The notes: generated from the letters alone by a model not told the origin. Shown: positions 8,143 to 16,979, counted from the first letter of the stretch. The stretch is 64,000 nucleotides of DNA from JAJXWB01 sp046349215 (GCA_046349215.1 JAXMCV010000003.1:744001-808000); one strand, 5' to 3'. A program made the numbers and translations.

Positions 8143-9096
8143 CTAGAGCCGCCGGCCCATCGCCAGGAATTTTTCCGCCCTGGCGGACCGCAACTGGTCG
8201 CGCGACATGCCAGCCAGAGCCTCGAGCGCCGACTGGATCGCCGCGCCGGCCGAGTCGATCGTCGCCTCCGGATCGCGGTGGGCTCCGCCCACCGGCTCGG
8301 ACACGATCCCGTCGATAATGCCGAAGCGAAGCAAATCCTGGGCTGTGATCTTCATGTTGGTCGCGGCGTCCTGCGCCCGGCCCGAATCGCGCCAGAGGAT
8401 CGAGGCGGAGGCTTCGGGCGAGGCCACGGTGTAGATGGCGTGCTCGAGCATGAGCACGCGGTTGCAGCTGGCGATCGCCACCGCGCCGCCGGAGCCGCCT
8501 TCGCCCAGCACGAGCGCGACATTGGGAACGCCCAGCGCCAGCGAGGCGTCGGTCGAGCGCGCAATCGCCTCAGCCTGGCCGCGCTCTTCGGCGTCGACGC
8601 CGGGAAAGGCGCCCGCCGTATCGACGAGACAGAGCACCGGCAGGTCGAAACGGTCGGCCATCTCCATCAGCCGCACCGCCTTGCGGTAGCCCTCGGGACG
8701 GGCCATGCCGAAATTGTGGGCGAGCCGGCTCTTGGTGTCCGAGCCCTTTTCCTGGCCGATGACGCAGACCGGCGCGCCGCGAAACCGGCCGAGTCCGCCG
8801 ACAATCGCCGCGTCCTCGGCGAACTTCCGGTCGCCGGCCAGCGGCGTGAAGTCCGTAATCAGCCCCTTCACGAAATCGAGGAAACGCGGACGCTGCGGGT
8901 GGCGCGCCACCAGCGTCTTCTGCCAGGGGGTCAGTTCCTTGTAGAGGTCGGCCAGCGCCCGGGCCGCCTTGGCCTGCAGCCTCGTCAGTTCCTCGCCGAT
9001 CGAAACCGCGCCGCCGTTGGCCGCAACCGCACGCAATTCCTCGACTTTCGCCTCGAGTTCGGCGACCGGCTTCTCGAAATCCAGATAGGAACGCAT
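8143..9096 (-). CDS. accA: Acetyl-CoA carboxylase carboxyltransferase subunit alpha
   Basis: A 317-aa alpha subunit of the carboxyltransferase that, with AccD, makes malonyl-CoA for fatty acid synthesis. It starts MRSYLDFEKPVAELEAKVEE and contains FGMARPEGYRKAVRLM, the active-site LVDTAGAFPGVDAEERGQ and LVLGEGGSGGAVAIASCNRV. A longer frame opens 93 bp upstream, but the family N-terminus decides this ATG. The gene originally followed xerD directly: the last xerD codons remain at 9,205-9,216, only 108 bp upstream of this start. Its upstream promoter region may therefore now be partly supplied by the left end of the transposon. Confidence 0.96.
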   Translation of the reverse strand: MRSYLDFEKPVAELEAKVEELRAVAANGGAVSIGEELTRLQAKAARALADLYKELTPWQKTLVARHPQRPRFLDFVKGLITDFTPLAGDRKFAEDAAIVGGLGRFRGAPVCVIGQEKGSDTKSRLAHNFGMARPEGYRKAVRLMEMADRFDLPVLCLVDTAGAFPGVDAEERGQAEAIARSTDASLALGVPNVALVLGEGGSGGAVAIASCNRVLMLEHAIYTVASPEASASILWRDSGRAQDAATNMKITAQDLLRFGIIDGIVSEPVGGAHRDPEATIDSAGAAIQSALEALAGMSRDQLRSARAEKFLAMGRRL

Positions 9097-9204
9097 GCAG
9101 GACGGTGTTGCGGCGCGCACGCCTGAAAAGTCAGGTCCCGCGCCTGCCGCGCCGGGAGCGGCGCGAAACTGGCGACTAGCGGTTCGCAAGTCAAGCGCGG
9201 CGGA

Positions 9205-9216
9205 TCAGGTCGTCTC
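9205..9216 (-). pseudogene. Severed native 3' end of xerD, including the target duplication
   Basis: Read on the minus strand, these 12 bases are GAG ACG ACC TGA. Joined after the GAG codon of xerD at the other end of the transposon, they restore a reading frame ending ...DGDRETT-stop. The first five bases (GAGAC; GTCTC on the plus strand at 9,212-9,216) are the target-site duplication. This is what remains of the original xerD terminus, stranded 42 kb from the rest of the gene. Confidence 0.85.
9212..9216. repeat. Left target-site duplication (GTCTC)
   Basis: The five bases GTCTC immediately outside the left terminal TGTC are repeated at 51,471-51,475 immediately outside the right terminus. 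Removing the element together with one copy restores an intact xerD end. Confidence 0.9.
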
Positions 9217-9349
9217 TGTCGGTTGCCCGAATCCCTGAGTTTCAGCTCTCAGCGAAATCAAACATTTGCAGTTTGGCGCACGACAACCGCGGCTGGCGTT
9301 GTGCCGTTGATTTTGAGACTGGGGTTCAGTTTTGCCCTAATTCGTGGGA
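9217..9349 (+). repeat. Transposon left end with three TnsB-site-like repeats
   Basis: The terminal inverted repeat begins at 9,217. A motif close to TGCCCGAATNNNTGAG occurs at 9,224-9,240, and more diverged copies occur at 9,302-9,319 (TGCCGTTGATTTTGAGAC) and 9,333-9,349 (TGCCCTAATTCGTGGGA). Widely spaced sites at one end and tightly packed sites at the other is the asymmetry known from Tn7 L and R ends. The first copy is certain; the other two are judged by eye. Confidence 0.75.
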
Positions 9350-9577
9350 TTCGCCGACAATTTTGAAGATTGCGCTCCTTAACTCGCAAACCGCGTCGAG
9401 CGGTAGCAAGCGCCAAAGAGATCCCGCGACCCCTTATGCGCAAGCGTAATTAAATTGCGCCGAAAGACTGGGCGTCTCAGAAACCGTCGCTTCTGATATC
9501 TTTGCCCCTCTCTGTAAAACTGACTGCGGGTTAAGACCGAGAGCCTAACAGTTGAAGCCTCATTGGAGGCTTGGGTT

Positions 9578-10177
9578 ATGGCGATTGATTTGGCTGTTCG
9601 GGTAAAGAACGGTGTCGTGAAGGGATTGGTTCGCGGCCTATTGGAGGACGCGGGTTATCAGGTTGTTCCCGTCGGATACGAGTCCGGGACGCTCCTGAAA
9701 GAAGTTCAGCAGCGGTCCGGCGGTCGAATTCAAATCGCTGGGGTTACTTCGCTAGATGGCCATTCACCGGATTTCTTCGTTTTCGACACCAGCTCGAAGG
9801 GCGGGGTCTTTGTCGACGTCAGATTCCGGTCGGAACTTCGAAATGCATTTTTCGATGATTTGGATGCCCAGCTAGCCAAAGAGCCCGAGTTCACGCTGGT
9901 CCTCGCGCTCGGGGTGGAAGCTGGCAAGCGCAATGCGCCCGACCTGAGCCATATGGTCCGGTGTTGCCGCTTAAGAACCGCGGATGGTCGGGTGGAAATT
10001 TCGCGCGATACAACAGAGAACTGGGCTCCTCTGAGGCGAGACGCGAAGGTGCTGTGGAGGACCATGGCGCCCCTTAGATCCTGCTTTCCAAAGGCGGCGC
10101 CAGTCTCGGACGAGAATTATGAAAGGCTTCGCGGACTGATCTTGGCGCTTGCGGATCCTGCGAGCGCCGCCGCATAG
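9578..10177 (+). CDS. Hypothetical protein, first gene inside the left end
   Basis: A 199-aa protein starting MAIDLAVRVKNGVVKGLVR at an ATG with TTGGAGGC upstream; an in-frame TTG 15 bp earlier is less likely. No family is recognised. It has alternating hydrophobic strands (GGVFVDVRFR, FTLVLALGV) and one paired-cysteine site (MVRCCRLRT). A restriction-like alpha/beta fold is possible, but no PD-ExK signature is clear. It is followed by convergent genes whose ends overlap it by about 60 bp. The gene seems intact, and the base use is less GC-rich than the neighbouring chromosome. Confidence 0.6.
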   Translation: MAIDLAVRVKNGVVKGLVRGLLEDAGYQVVPVGYESGTLLKEVQQRSGGRIQIAGVTSLDGHSPDFFVFDTSSKGGVFVDVRFRSELRNAFFDDLDAQLAKEPEFTLVLALGVEAGKRNAPDLSHMVRCCRLRTADGRVEISRDTTENWAPLRRDAKVLWRTMAPLRSCFPKAAPVSDENYERLRGLILALADPASAAA

Positions 10178-10476
10178 CAATTCTTCATGTCCGGCGACCA
10201 ATCGGTTCGCTGCATATTGAAGGCGTCGATTGTTCCTCGATCGACGCCGGCCCGCCTAGCGATGTTGTGAAGCTCGTCCCATGCCCAGAGCACGTCGTAG
10301 ACGATTTCCCACTCAAGGCGGTCGGTTTCAGCCAATGCGGTCGATTCGTCGAGCAATCCGCCGATAACCTGGTGGCGCCGGAGCATGTCCTCGACAGTCA
10401 CATCCCGGTTGAAGGCGATGAGCTTATCGATTTCCTTTTCGTAGTTGCGGCGGAATTGAATGACGATCGCGCTCAT
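10117..10476 (-). CDS. Hypothetical protein
   Basis: A 119-aa, mostly helical, acidic protein beginning MSAIVIQFRRNYEKEIDKLIAF. A longer frame reaches 10,560, but the ATG at 10,476 has AAGAGGAAACCCC upstream, a good ribosome binding site. No family is recognised. Its 3' end overlaps the convergent 9,578-10,177 gene by 61 bp. It lies about 80 bp downstream of the 110-aa gene on the same strand, so the two are probably cotranscribed. Its role in the transposon is unknown. Confidence 0.55.
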   Translation of the reverse strand: MSAIVIQFRRNYEKEIDKLIAFNRDVTVEDMLRRHQVIGGLLDESTALAETDRLEWEIVYDVLWAWDELHNIARRAGVDRGTIDAFNMQRTDWSPDMKNCYAAALAGSASAKISPRSLS

Positions 10477-10556
10477 GGGGTTTCCTCTTGGGGGATTATA
10501 GGGCCAGTTCACCATTGGGGGCTTTGACGCCTCGATTGGACTTCGAGTCCAGAGCC

Positions 10557-10889
10557 TCATTTCTTGAGGGCGCGTCCCGAGCTTTTTCGCTTTTTGGCAG
10601 GGTCTGATGAGACGCGTTCTGCGGTCGCTTTGCGCATTATTTCCAGAGCCTCAGCCTGCGCGGAGGCGATTTCAGCTTCGCTGAGGAGCTCCATCGCGGC
10701 GCGCCCTCGGGCGATTGGCGGCTCTACGAACTTTGCGTGCTCCCGGATTTCGGCGGCAAATTCTGGAAACTTGTCGCACCACGCGTCGATCTGAGCGGTG
10801 GTCGGCTGAGGGCAGGCAGTCTCGAACGCCATGAGCCAGACTTCGGCCTGCGTGAGGCCAAGCTCTCTCGCGGAGATTTTCGCGTTCAT
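10557..10889 (-). CDS. Hypothetical protein with possible helix-turn-helix-like region
   Basis: A 110-aa protein, MNAKISARELGLTQAEVWLMAF at the start and a basic Lys/Arg tail (PAKKRKSSGRALKK) at the end. The middle reads TAQIDAWCDKFPEFAAEIREHA, which resembles helical bundles found in accessory proteins next to XRE-type regulators, but this is weak. It may be a small DNA-binding accessory protein. An AAAGGATCTACC ribosome binding site precedes the ATG. It sits between tniQ and the left end. Confidence 0.5.
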   Translation of the reverse strand: MNAKISARELGLTQAEVWLMAFETACPQPTTAQIDAWCDKFPEFAAEIREHAKFVEPPIARGRAAMELLSEAEIASAQAEALEIMRKATAERVSSDPAKKRKSSGRALKK

Positions 10890-11005
10890 GGTAGATCCTT
10901 TCGGGGTAAGAGGTCCTAGTGACCATCCTTTCTTTGTTGTTTTCGCTTATACTTCTCGCACGGGAGCGATATTTCGGCTTCCGGACGCGGGTTGGTGCCC
11001 ACACC

Positions 11006-12994
11006 CTATTTCGTGGCCTTCCATAGCGCTTTGTACTCGGCAGGCGTTCGCCCAGCTTTCCGACCGACCTCAAGAATCTTCGACTTGAGGTCGACGCGAT
11101 CTACGTCAGCCTGTTCGTAAATGAGCACACCGGCATTGCAGTTCACTTCGCGGAGCGGATGAACTCCAGCTGCGGCCAGCGCATTCGCGATGATAGTACC
11201 GTTTGTCCGCCATTCCCTGGCGATCGCTGAAGCGGTTGTGCGTTCGCGCATGTGCTTCTCCAGCGACGCACGGAGAATCCGCGGACGCTTTTCGGTCCAT
11301 CCTGCGCCCTTTTCCAAGATGCCGACCTCGAGCATCCAAGCTACGGTCGATGGATTGCACTGCAGAATGTAGGAGCCGCGCAAGGTCGTTAGGCCTTCGA
11401 TGTCGCCGCGTTCACGATCATGGATCAGCTGGTTAAACCGGTCGACCTCCCGGTTGTTGAATAGCGCGCCTGCTAGGCCGGATTTTGTTTCGTCCCATCC
11501 GCGCACCGGTAGCTCGCCGCTGTCGATGGCGTCGAAGATTGGCTTTGATGACGTCCGTAGGGTTTCTTGGCCCCTGAAAAGGGTCTTCATCGGTAGATTG
11601 GCCGCGAAGTCGTCGCTTGGAGCAACGCGCGTGCGGACCAGATCGACGAGGCCGTCGATTTCGCGCACGGCGAACAGATAGCTCGCATTTCCGCTGTGTT
11701 GTGGGCTGGCAAGCGGCATGACGACGCCGTCGTGCATTAGCTGCTTTAGCTTATCGATCGGAAATCCGAGGCGCTCGGCGGCTTCCTTCTGAATGAGTGG
11801 GGCTCCGCCTTCTGAAATTTGTTCGAGTTGCTCGCGATCGAGGAACACGCGGTTTCGGCTTCCGCCAACAGCAACAGCGGGCGAGATTGCTCCGGAAGCG
11901 ATGAGCTTGCGGATCGAATAGTATTTTTTGCCGACAATCGCCTCGGCTTCTTTGGGCGTGATGAGTGGGCGGTCCTTTATGTCGTCGGCCGTATAAACGG
12001 CGCCGTCTCCACGGCCTACGATTGGCGTCAGCTTCTGAATGCCAGCGTACTTGGCGAAGACGTCACGCAGGAATAGCCATGGTTCCTCCTGCGCCTGGGC
12101 GATTTGGCTGTAGAATCCCCCATACACCCGGGCAAAACCGAAGAGCTTGTGACGCGACTTGCTGTGAGCCTGTTCAGCGGAGGTATTCGCCGCGATGTCG
12201 TCCAACCGCGCGTAGAATCGATTCGGCCAGTCGACGAGCGCTTCATATCCACGCTGGAGACATTGATGCGCGTCTACTGGATCGAACTGAAGAAGGCGCG
12301 ATTGGCTATCTGCTGACAGGCGATCGAGGATGCTGAGAAGCTCTATGGCGTCGGTAAGCGTTAGATGTTGAGCCTCCGGAGGCCATTCGGTCCCGAGGTC
12401 CTCCGCGACAGGGAAACCCACGCGGCGGGCTATCGCGGCCGTCCCTTCAGATTCCGCGCGAGACACAGGAATCTTCTCGGCTGAACGGAGATCTGCAGAA
12501 CAGCGATGACAGGCGGTTATGCTGGGGCCGCCCCATTTCTGAGGCCGCGCGCAGATCGGGCAGGCTTCGTGCAGCCGGACGAGATGTTTCGGGCAGATGC
12601 CGATGGCGGTGAGATCGAAGAAACTATGATGAAAGCCATCTTCTTCGAGACAACAGGGGCAGTAGCGTCGCTTTTCCACGTTGATAAGCACGAACGGCAC
12701 GCGCGAGCCTAAGAACTTACGTTGGCTGTCCAGGCGGCCTTCATCGGGGTGGGGCCGGTATGCCAGGTCATCGAAAGCCTCGAGATCAAGGCCTACGAGA
12801 CCGGCCACGGCCAGTCGCACGTCATCTGACCAGCTGCCGATATCCCAGCGCGGCAGGTGCCGCTTTTCGAGAAGCCAGCGCATCTTCGCGTACATGTTCG
12901 CGTCCGCCGTCCGGGTCATGAAGCTCAGCACGCTTTCGCCGGCCTTGGGCTGGATGACGATCGGGACGGTGCGGGTGATGATGGGGTAATTCAT
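11006..12994 (-). CDS. tniQ: TniQ-family target-selection protein (TnsD-like)
   Basis: A 662-aa TniQ/TnsD-family protein. The N-terminal TniQ domain includes PKAGESVLSFMTRTADAN and a zinc-binding module with RYCPCCLEEDG, GICPKHLVRLHEACPICARP and ACHRCSADLR between residues about 115 and 170. The long C-terminal part has several helix-turn-helix-like blocks (for example DRPLITPKEAEAIVGKKYYSIRKL) that may read the attachment DNA. In Tn7, TnsD binds the end of glmS and recruits TnsC. By analogy this protein may recognise the xerD 3' end (inference). It is the last gene of the tnsA-B-C-tniQ run, 8 bp after tnsC, with an AGGAGC ribosome binding site. Confidence 0.88.
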   Translation of the reverse strand: MNYPIITRTVPIVIQPKAGESVLSFMTRTADANMYAKMRWLLEKRHLPRWDIGSWSDDVRLAVAGLVGLDLEAFDDLAYRPHPDEGRLDSQRKFLGSRVPFVLINVEKRRYCPCCLEEDGFHHSFFDLTAIGICPKHLVRLHEACPICARPQKWGGPSITACHRCSADLRSAEKIPVSRAESEGTAAIARRVGFPVAEDLGTEWPPEAQHLTLTDAIELLSILDRLSADSQSRLLQFDPVDAHQCLQRGYEALVDWPNRFYARLDDIAANTSAEQAHSKSRHKLFGFARVYGGFYSQIAQAQEEPWLFLRDVFAKYAGIQKLTPIVGRGDGAVYTADDIKDRPLITPKEAEAIVGKKYYSIRKLIASGAISPAVAVGGSRNRVFLDREQLEQISEGGAPLIQKEAAERLGFPIDKLKQLMHDGVVMPLASPQHSGNASYLFAVREIDGLVDLVRTRVAPSDDFAANLPMKTLFRGQETLRTSSKPIFDAIDSGELPVRGWDETKSGLAGALFNNREVDRFNQLIHDRERGDIEGLTTLRGSYILQCNPSTVAWMLEVGILEKGAGWTEKRPRILRASLEKHMRERTTASAIAREWRTNGTIIANALAAAGVHPLREVNCNAGVLIYEQADVDRVDLKSKILEVGRKAGRTPAEYKALWKATK

Positions 12995-13002
12995 GAACGC
13001 TC

Positions 13003-13977
13003 CTATTTCTCCGTACGGGGGCCGGCATTCCGGCTGGCTGCGACCTGGTTTGATCGGAGGTCTGACGGGGTCCGGCGCGGATCGAAGGGATTCACCCCGT
13101 CGTAAGGCAGCGAATCGTAGGCGTCCGCGAAGTCCGCGAGCGTCAGGCAGAGCGGCCCGTCCGAACGAATAAGGCTGGCGCCAGCCGCCTCGAGCGCCAG
13201 CTGCGAGACAACGCCGATGAGGCCCTTAGACGCGATGTGAATTCGCTCGGCGAAATCGTAATCGCCGAGACCAGACTTATCTGGGAAACCCATCTGGTTT
13301 TCGTAGACGTGCAGGAATGCGCGGAATGCGTCGCTCTCCTCGTTGCCGTCATCGTCCCAGCCGAACGGCTGCTTCTGGATGAGCTTAGTTGTGCGGCGGC
13401 GCAGCTGCTCGTGTTCCGAGATCACGGTCGTGCTCTCGGGCAGCCCGACGCAGACGACGGGGATGCCGGCGGTATCGAGGAGCTGTTTCAGCCAGTCCGT
13501 GGCCTCGTAGAGGACGACGTGCTTCGGGCCCGAAACCAGGTGCTGGAATTCGTCGAGGATGACGAGGCGAACGCCCTGGACACGGAGCTGCTCGATGATG
13601 CGGATGCTGTTCTGGCCGGTCGTGCCATGACGCTCAGCGAGCGGATCGTTGAGCGCGCGCAACAGCGCCGTCGTCATCATCTTGATCGTGCACGGGATCG
13701 GCAGCGAAACGTACAGGATCGGCTGGATGGAACCGCCGTTCCCGAGAGTTTTGACGAGGCGCTCCTTAGCCTGCCGGACCGTCGTGCTCTTTCCCCAGCC
13801 CGACGGGGCGACGAACATGGTGAGCTTGGCAGAGTGGGCGCCACCGCCAGCGAGCACGCGGCGGCGAAGTTCGTCTTCGACGTCGATCAGGTCCTTATGC
13901 TCGATCACGATATTCTGGATACGGCGCTGATGGTCGCCGATTTCCTCTGGGGTGAAGCGGGGGATGTGAATGGTCAC
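13003..13977 (-). CDS. tnsC: TnsC/TniB-type AAA+ ATPase
   Basis: A 324-aa transposition regulator. Walker A is APSGWGKSTTVRQA near residue 60 and Walker B is LVILDEFQHLV near 150; a sensor-like VVCVGLPESTTVI follows. TnsC-type ATPases form filaments on target DNA and link the target selector to the transposase. The GTG start overlaps the tnsB stop by 4 bp (GTGA), so translation is coupled. A diverged second copy lies at 47,445-48,341. Confidence 0.9.
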   Translation of the reverse strand: MTIHIPRFTPEEIGDHQRRIQNIVIEHKDLIDVEDELRRRVLAGGGAHSAKLTMFVAPSGWGKSTTVRQAKERLVKTLGNGGSIQPILYVSLPIPCTIKMMTTALLRALNDPLAERHGTTGQNSIRIIEQLRVQGVRLVILDEFQHLVSGPKHVVLYEATDWLKQLLDTAGIPVVCVGLPESTTVISEHEQLRRRTTKLIQKQPFGWDDDGNEESDAFRAFLHVYENQMGFPDKSGLGDYDFAERIHIASKGLIGVVSQLALEAAGASLIRSDGPLCLTLADFADAYDSLPYDGVNPFDPRRTPSDLRSNQVAASRNAGPRTEK

Positions 13978-15983
13978 TTGCTTGCTCCTTTGCGAACACG
14001 GATGCCTGAAGCGGCGGCGATTTTGTCCAGGTCGGAAGCGGGTCGCGGCGCTTGCGCTGGGGTCGGTTTTTTCGGGGCGTTGAGCGGCGCAGCGGCTTGT
14101 GAAGCGGGCTTGGCCGCGCCGCCGTGGTGGGTGGGGGCGGCCGACAGCATGCGCGCGGCCTGCTTTGTCTTGCCGATCTTTTTGCGATGCTTGCGCGCTT
14201 CCTGGAGCGTCGACTTGGCCAGCTCGCGAAGCTTGGCGCGGGATTGACGGATTTCTCCGACGGTAGCGCCGCCGGCGTTGGCCCCCAGGTCCGCGAGGAT
14301 CGCCTTGCGCTGCCAGACGGTCATGCCCTTGGCTTCGGGCAGGACGCTCTCGACTTCGAGGAAGCGCACGCGCTTTTCATCGCGGACGTAGATCTTGCCG
14401 AGATCGAGCGGATCCCAGCGAACTTGGGCCTTGGCCTTCCCCTTGCCCTCGATGAGCAAGCGACGGAGGTCGTCGCTCTTGTCTTGGTAGAAGAGGCCGT
14501 GAAGCTCGATACCCTGACGTCGGACCGTGCGGCTATCGCGATGCAGGAGAGCCAGGTCGACGGCGCGGCGGGACGGGGGCAGCCGGATCGGGTGCTCCTG
14601 CGTCTTTTCAGTCCACCGCTTAATCGGCGCGACTTTCAGCGTCCGGTGGGGACGCTGGTGGTACACGTCGACGATGAACATCGCGATCATTTCGGTGAGA
14701 CGCTGCTGCGTTACTGTCGCGAATGTTGCCGGATCGCGCTTGGTCTTACGGTTGAACGTTGATAGCGTCGTCCCCGGCAGCATGTGGAACAGCCCGGTGT
14801 TCAGCGTGCCGAAGAAGCGCTCCACGCCGCCTTTCCAGGCCGGATTTGCGGTCGGGTAGTACCGGGGATCGATGCGGAGCTCGCTTAGAGGATCCGTGTA
14901 GTTGCGTGCATGGAACTCGACCGCGTTGTCGCTGCCGGCTTCGCGTGGGACGCCAAAGCACGGCCACGTGTTCTTGATGCTTGGGAAATTCGCGAGGAAC
15001 GTTCCCTTGCCGAGGACGATCGCCTTGATCAGGAGGAGAACGGTTGCCGCGGACGGGTCCTCGAACGTCAGGATGAAGCCAGCGCACATGCGCGTGCATC
15101 GGTCGATTCCCACGCTGAGCCACGGGCGGCCGATCGGCACCCCGTTGTCGTCCACGACAATGACGTCGACCCGCGTATGATCGATGTCGATTACGCCGTA
15201 GGGCATATCTTCGACTGGCCCGGGCTGGACCTTCTTGTAGAGGGCGTCTGCCGCTGCTTTGCTCTGCTGCTTGTGCAGGCGGCGAGCGTCGTCTTGCGCC
15301 TCGATGCGCTTATAGACGGTCCGCTTGCCGGGGTGGCGGAGCGGTTCTGTGGGCTCAAGGCCGAACTTCTCGGCCTCCCGCCGGGCTTTGGCGTTTTCAG
15401 CGTCTATGCGATCGCAAATAGCTTCGTGCGCCTCGTCGCCAGACAGGGGCGGCTTAGTCATGATCGCTTCGTCGATAACCTCTTGGATTATCAGTTCGAC
15501 AGCGGCCGGCAGGCGCGGACCGGAGCTTCCGGCCTTATTGGGCGCGAGGCCGATGATGTCGCCGGCGCAACGCTTGGCGGCCGCGAGATGACGACGGGCC
15601 GTCGACAGCGGCACGGTTTTCTCGAATCCCGCCTTTGCCGAAGCGTCGGGCAGGACCTTTGTAAGATCGATATGATTGTAAGGCGGTGGACCGAGCTTGA
15701 GGATCACCTCGTCGATTAGATTTTGGCGCTTAACTGCGGTCTCGCGCGCCTTGTCTGACATCGCGCTGAGATCTTGCGAGGGCCCAAGCGCCGCCTCGCG
15801 CGGGGTGCGCACGAGCCGGCCTTCTTCGAACGCCAGGAGAAGTTCCTCGGTGGTGAACGCCTTCTGAAAGCCGTCGCCGACGCCTAGAACCAGGATGCCG
15901 GTCTGGGTGCGACGGTCGACCGACCATTCGATGCCGTCGATCCAGATGCGCTCATTGCGGTGGAAGTCGATAAACATGCTCAT
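13974..15983 (-). CDS. tnsB: TnsB/TniA-type DDE transposase
   Basis: A 669-aa transposase with an integrase (rve) core. Candidate catalytic residues are D in YGVIDIDHTRVDVIVVD, D in GSDNAVEFHARNY and E in NPAWKGGVERFFGTLN. A Mu-type C-terminal beta-barrel and a Lys-rich tail follow, the latter probably binding TnsC. The N-terminus carries helix-turn-helix DNA-binding segments for the end repeats. The reading frame extends 174 bp upstream, but MSMFIDFHRNERIW with an AGGAGGCAACG ribosome binding site is the start. It joins the 3' ends of the element to the target; TnsA cuts the 5' ends. Confidence 0.93.
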   Translation of the reverse strand: MSMFIDFHRNERIWIDGIEWSVDRRTQTGILVLGVGDGFQKAFTTEELLLAFEEGRLVRTPREAALGPSQDLSAMSDKARETAVKRQNLIDEVILKLGPPPYNHIDLTKVLPDASAKAGFEKTVPLSTARRHLAAAKRCAGDIIGLAPNKAGSSGPRLPAAVELIIQEVIDEAIMTKPPLSGDEAHEAICDRIDAENAKARREAEKFGLEPTEPLRHPGKRTVYKRIEAQDDARRLHKQQSKAAADALYKKVQPGPVEDMPYGVIDIDHTRVDVIVVDDNGVPIGRPWLSVGIDRCTRMCAGFILTFEDPSAATVLLLIKAIVLGKGTFLANFPSIKNTWPCFGVPREAGSDNAVEFHARNYTDPLSELRIDPRYYPTANPAWKGGVERFFGTLNTGLFHMLPGTTLSTFNRKTKRDPATFATVTQQRLTEMIAMFIVDVYHQRPHRTLKVAPIKRWTEKTQEHPIRLPPSRRAVDLALLHRDSRTVRRQGIELHGLFYQDKSDDLRRLLIEGKGKAKAQVRWDPLDLGKIYVRDEKRVRFLEVESVLPEAKGMTVWQRKAILADLGANAGGATVGEIRQSRAKLRELAKSTLQEARKHRKKIGKTKQAARMLSAAPTHHGGAAKPASQAAAPLNAPKKPTPAQAPRPASDLDKIAAASGIRVRKGASK

Positions 15984-15994
15984 GACGTTGCCTC

Positions 15995-16225
15995 CTATTT
16001 GCCGGGAGCTGTTGAGGACGGAAGGGTCGCGACGAGATCGCGGAGACGCACGTCGGCGAAAGGATTGACGAAAATGGCCGTGATCATGCGGGTCGCAGGA
16101 CCGATTTCGGCGACGACGTCGATCTGGGTCGATATCGGTCGGCCCTCTTGCGTACACCCGAAAATGACGGCGGGACGCGAGTGGTCGATTTCGATGGTTG
16201 GCGTCGATTCATTCTTCATGCTCAT
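15995..16225 (-). CDS. Small protein between tnsA and tnsB
   Basis: A 76-aa protein starting MSMKNESTPTIEIDHSRPAVIF. It lies 3 bp after tnsA and 11 bp before tnsB, so it is part of the transposition operon. No family is recognised. The composition suggests a small beta-rich fold (GRPISTQIDVVAEIGPATRMITAIFVNPF). It could be an accessory or assembly factor of the transpososome, but nothing in the sequence proves that. Confidence 0.65.
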   Translation of the reverse strand: MSMKNESTPTIEIDHSRPAVIFGCTQEGRPISTQIDVVAEIGPATRMITAIFVNPFADVRLRDLVATLPSSTAPGK

Positions 16226-16228
16226 CGG

Positions 16229-16876
16229 TTACGCTCCCTTTTTCTGGACTTGGCTGTGCCAGGCGATTTGCTGGGATGGGTCAGTGAGTTCGAGATCGCC
16301 GGCGACGATCAGCGCGTAGAGCGCGTTCACGAAATACGGCTTCTGATTGAGCGTCTTGACGAGGTCCGCGAAGGAACGGGGTTTTTTCGTCAAGCACGCG
16401 AGGACGCGGCAACGCATCTCGTTGGTGGGCTCCTGCCCGCGGCCGTTTAGAAGAATCTTGGCGTTGCCGAAGGCGGGTTCAGCGCGGATCCAGTCCTCAC
16501 TCACCATGGTATAAGAGCGGCCATTGGCGCGTTCCTGGGCGTCGAGATATTTGGCGCGACGTTGAAAGAGCGGGAGCGTCACATCCTTAAGCGGCTTGAC
16601 CTCGATGAACTCCTCACCACTGGCGCGGACGATCAAGAAGTCAGGGACATGCGTCCTGACGACGTCCGCGTCCTTCCAACGCAGGATCGTCGGTTGGGCG
16701 TAGATCTCGATAACGTCGGGATCGACCTCGAGGCGGTAGAGGAAATCGCGCTCGCCGGTGGATTCGTAAGGAATCGGCTCCAGAGCTTTGGTGGATTGGA
16801 AGCGGCCGACGACCGAGCCGTGTCCACGGCGGATGACCTTGCGAACCGCATTCCATTTTTTCGTAGCGTTCTTCAC
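16229..16876 (-). CDS. tnsA: TnsA-like endonuclease
   Basis: A 215-aa TnsA-type nuclease that would cut the 5' ends of the element. The restriction-endonuclease-like core reads PYESTGERDFLYRLEVDPDV (acidic residue), HVPDFLIVRASG (Asp) and EFIEVKP (Glu/Lys pair), followed by a C-terminal helical domain that in Tn7 contacts TnsC. I chose the GTG at 16,876 rather than the ATG at 16,942 because the upstream block conserved with the second tnsC (16,901-16,979) would otherwise be coding. It leads the operon. Confidence 0.85.
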   Translation of the reverse strand: MKNATKKWNAVRKVIRRGHGSVVGRFQSTKALEPIPYESTGERDFLYRLEVDPDVIEIYAQPTILRWKDADVVRTHVPDFLIVRASGEEFIEVKPLKDVTLPLFQRRAKYLDAQERANGRSYTMVSEDWIRAEPAFGNAKILLNGRGQEPTNEMRCRVLACLTKKPRSFADLVKTLNQKPYFVNALYALIVAGDLELTDPSQQIAWHSQVQKKGA

Positions 16877-16900
16877 GGTTGTTAAGCCCCTTCTGTCTGT

Positions 16901-16979
16901 CGGGGCTCTCCGGAAGAGGCCCCTACTAGTGAAGGCAGCCAAACGAGATGGATTCGCGTGTTTCGAGAAAATATTTTTC
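16901..16979 (-). promoter_or_regulatory. Upstream element of the tnsA operon, shared with the second tnsC
   Basis: This block aligns without gaps to 48,368-48,446. CGGGGC and GCCCCTA occur at the same spacing, and the 28-bp stretch ending in a near-palindromic AAATATTTTTC core starts exactly 51 bp after CGGGGC in both. The inner G/C arms could form a hairpin at the 5' end of the transcript. Conservation between two otherwise diverged loci points to a promoter or operator of the transposition genes; the binding protein is unknown. Confidence 0.6.
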
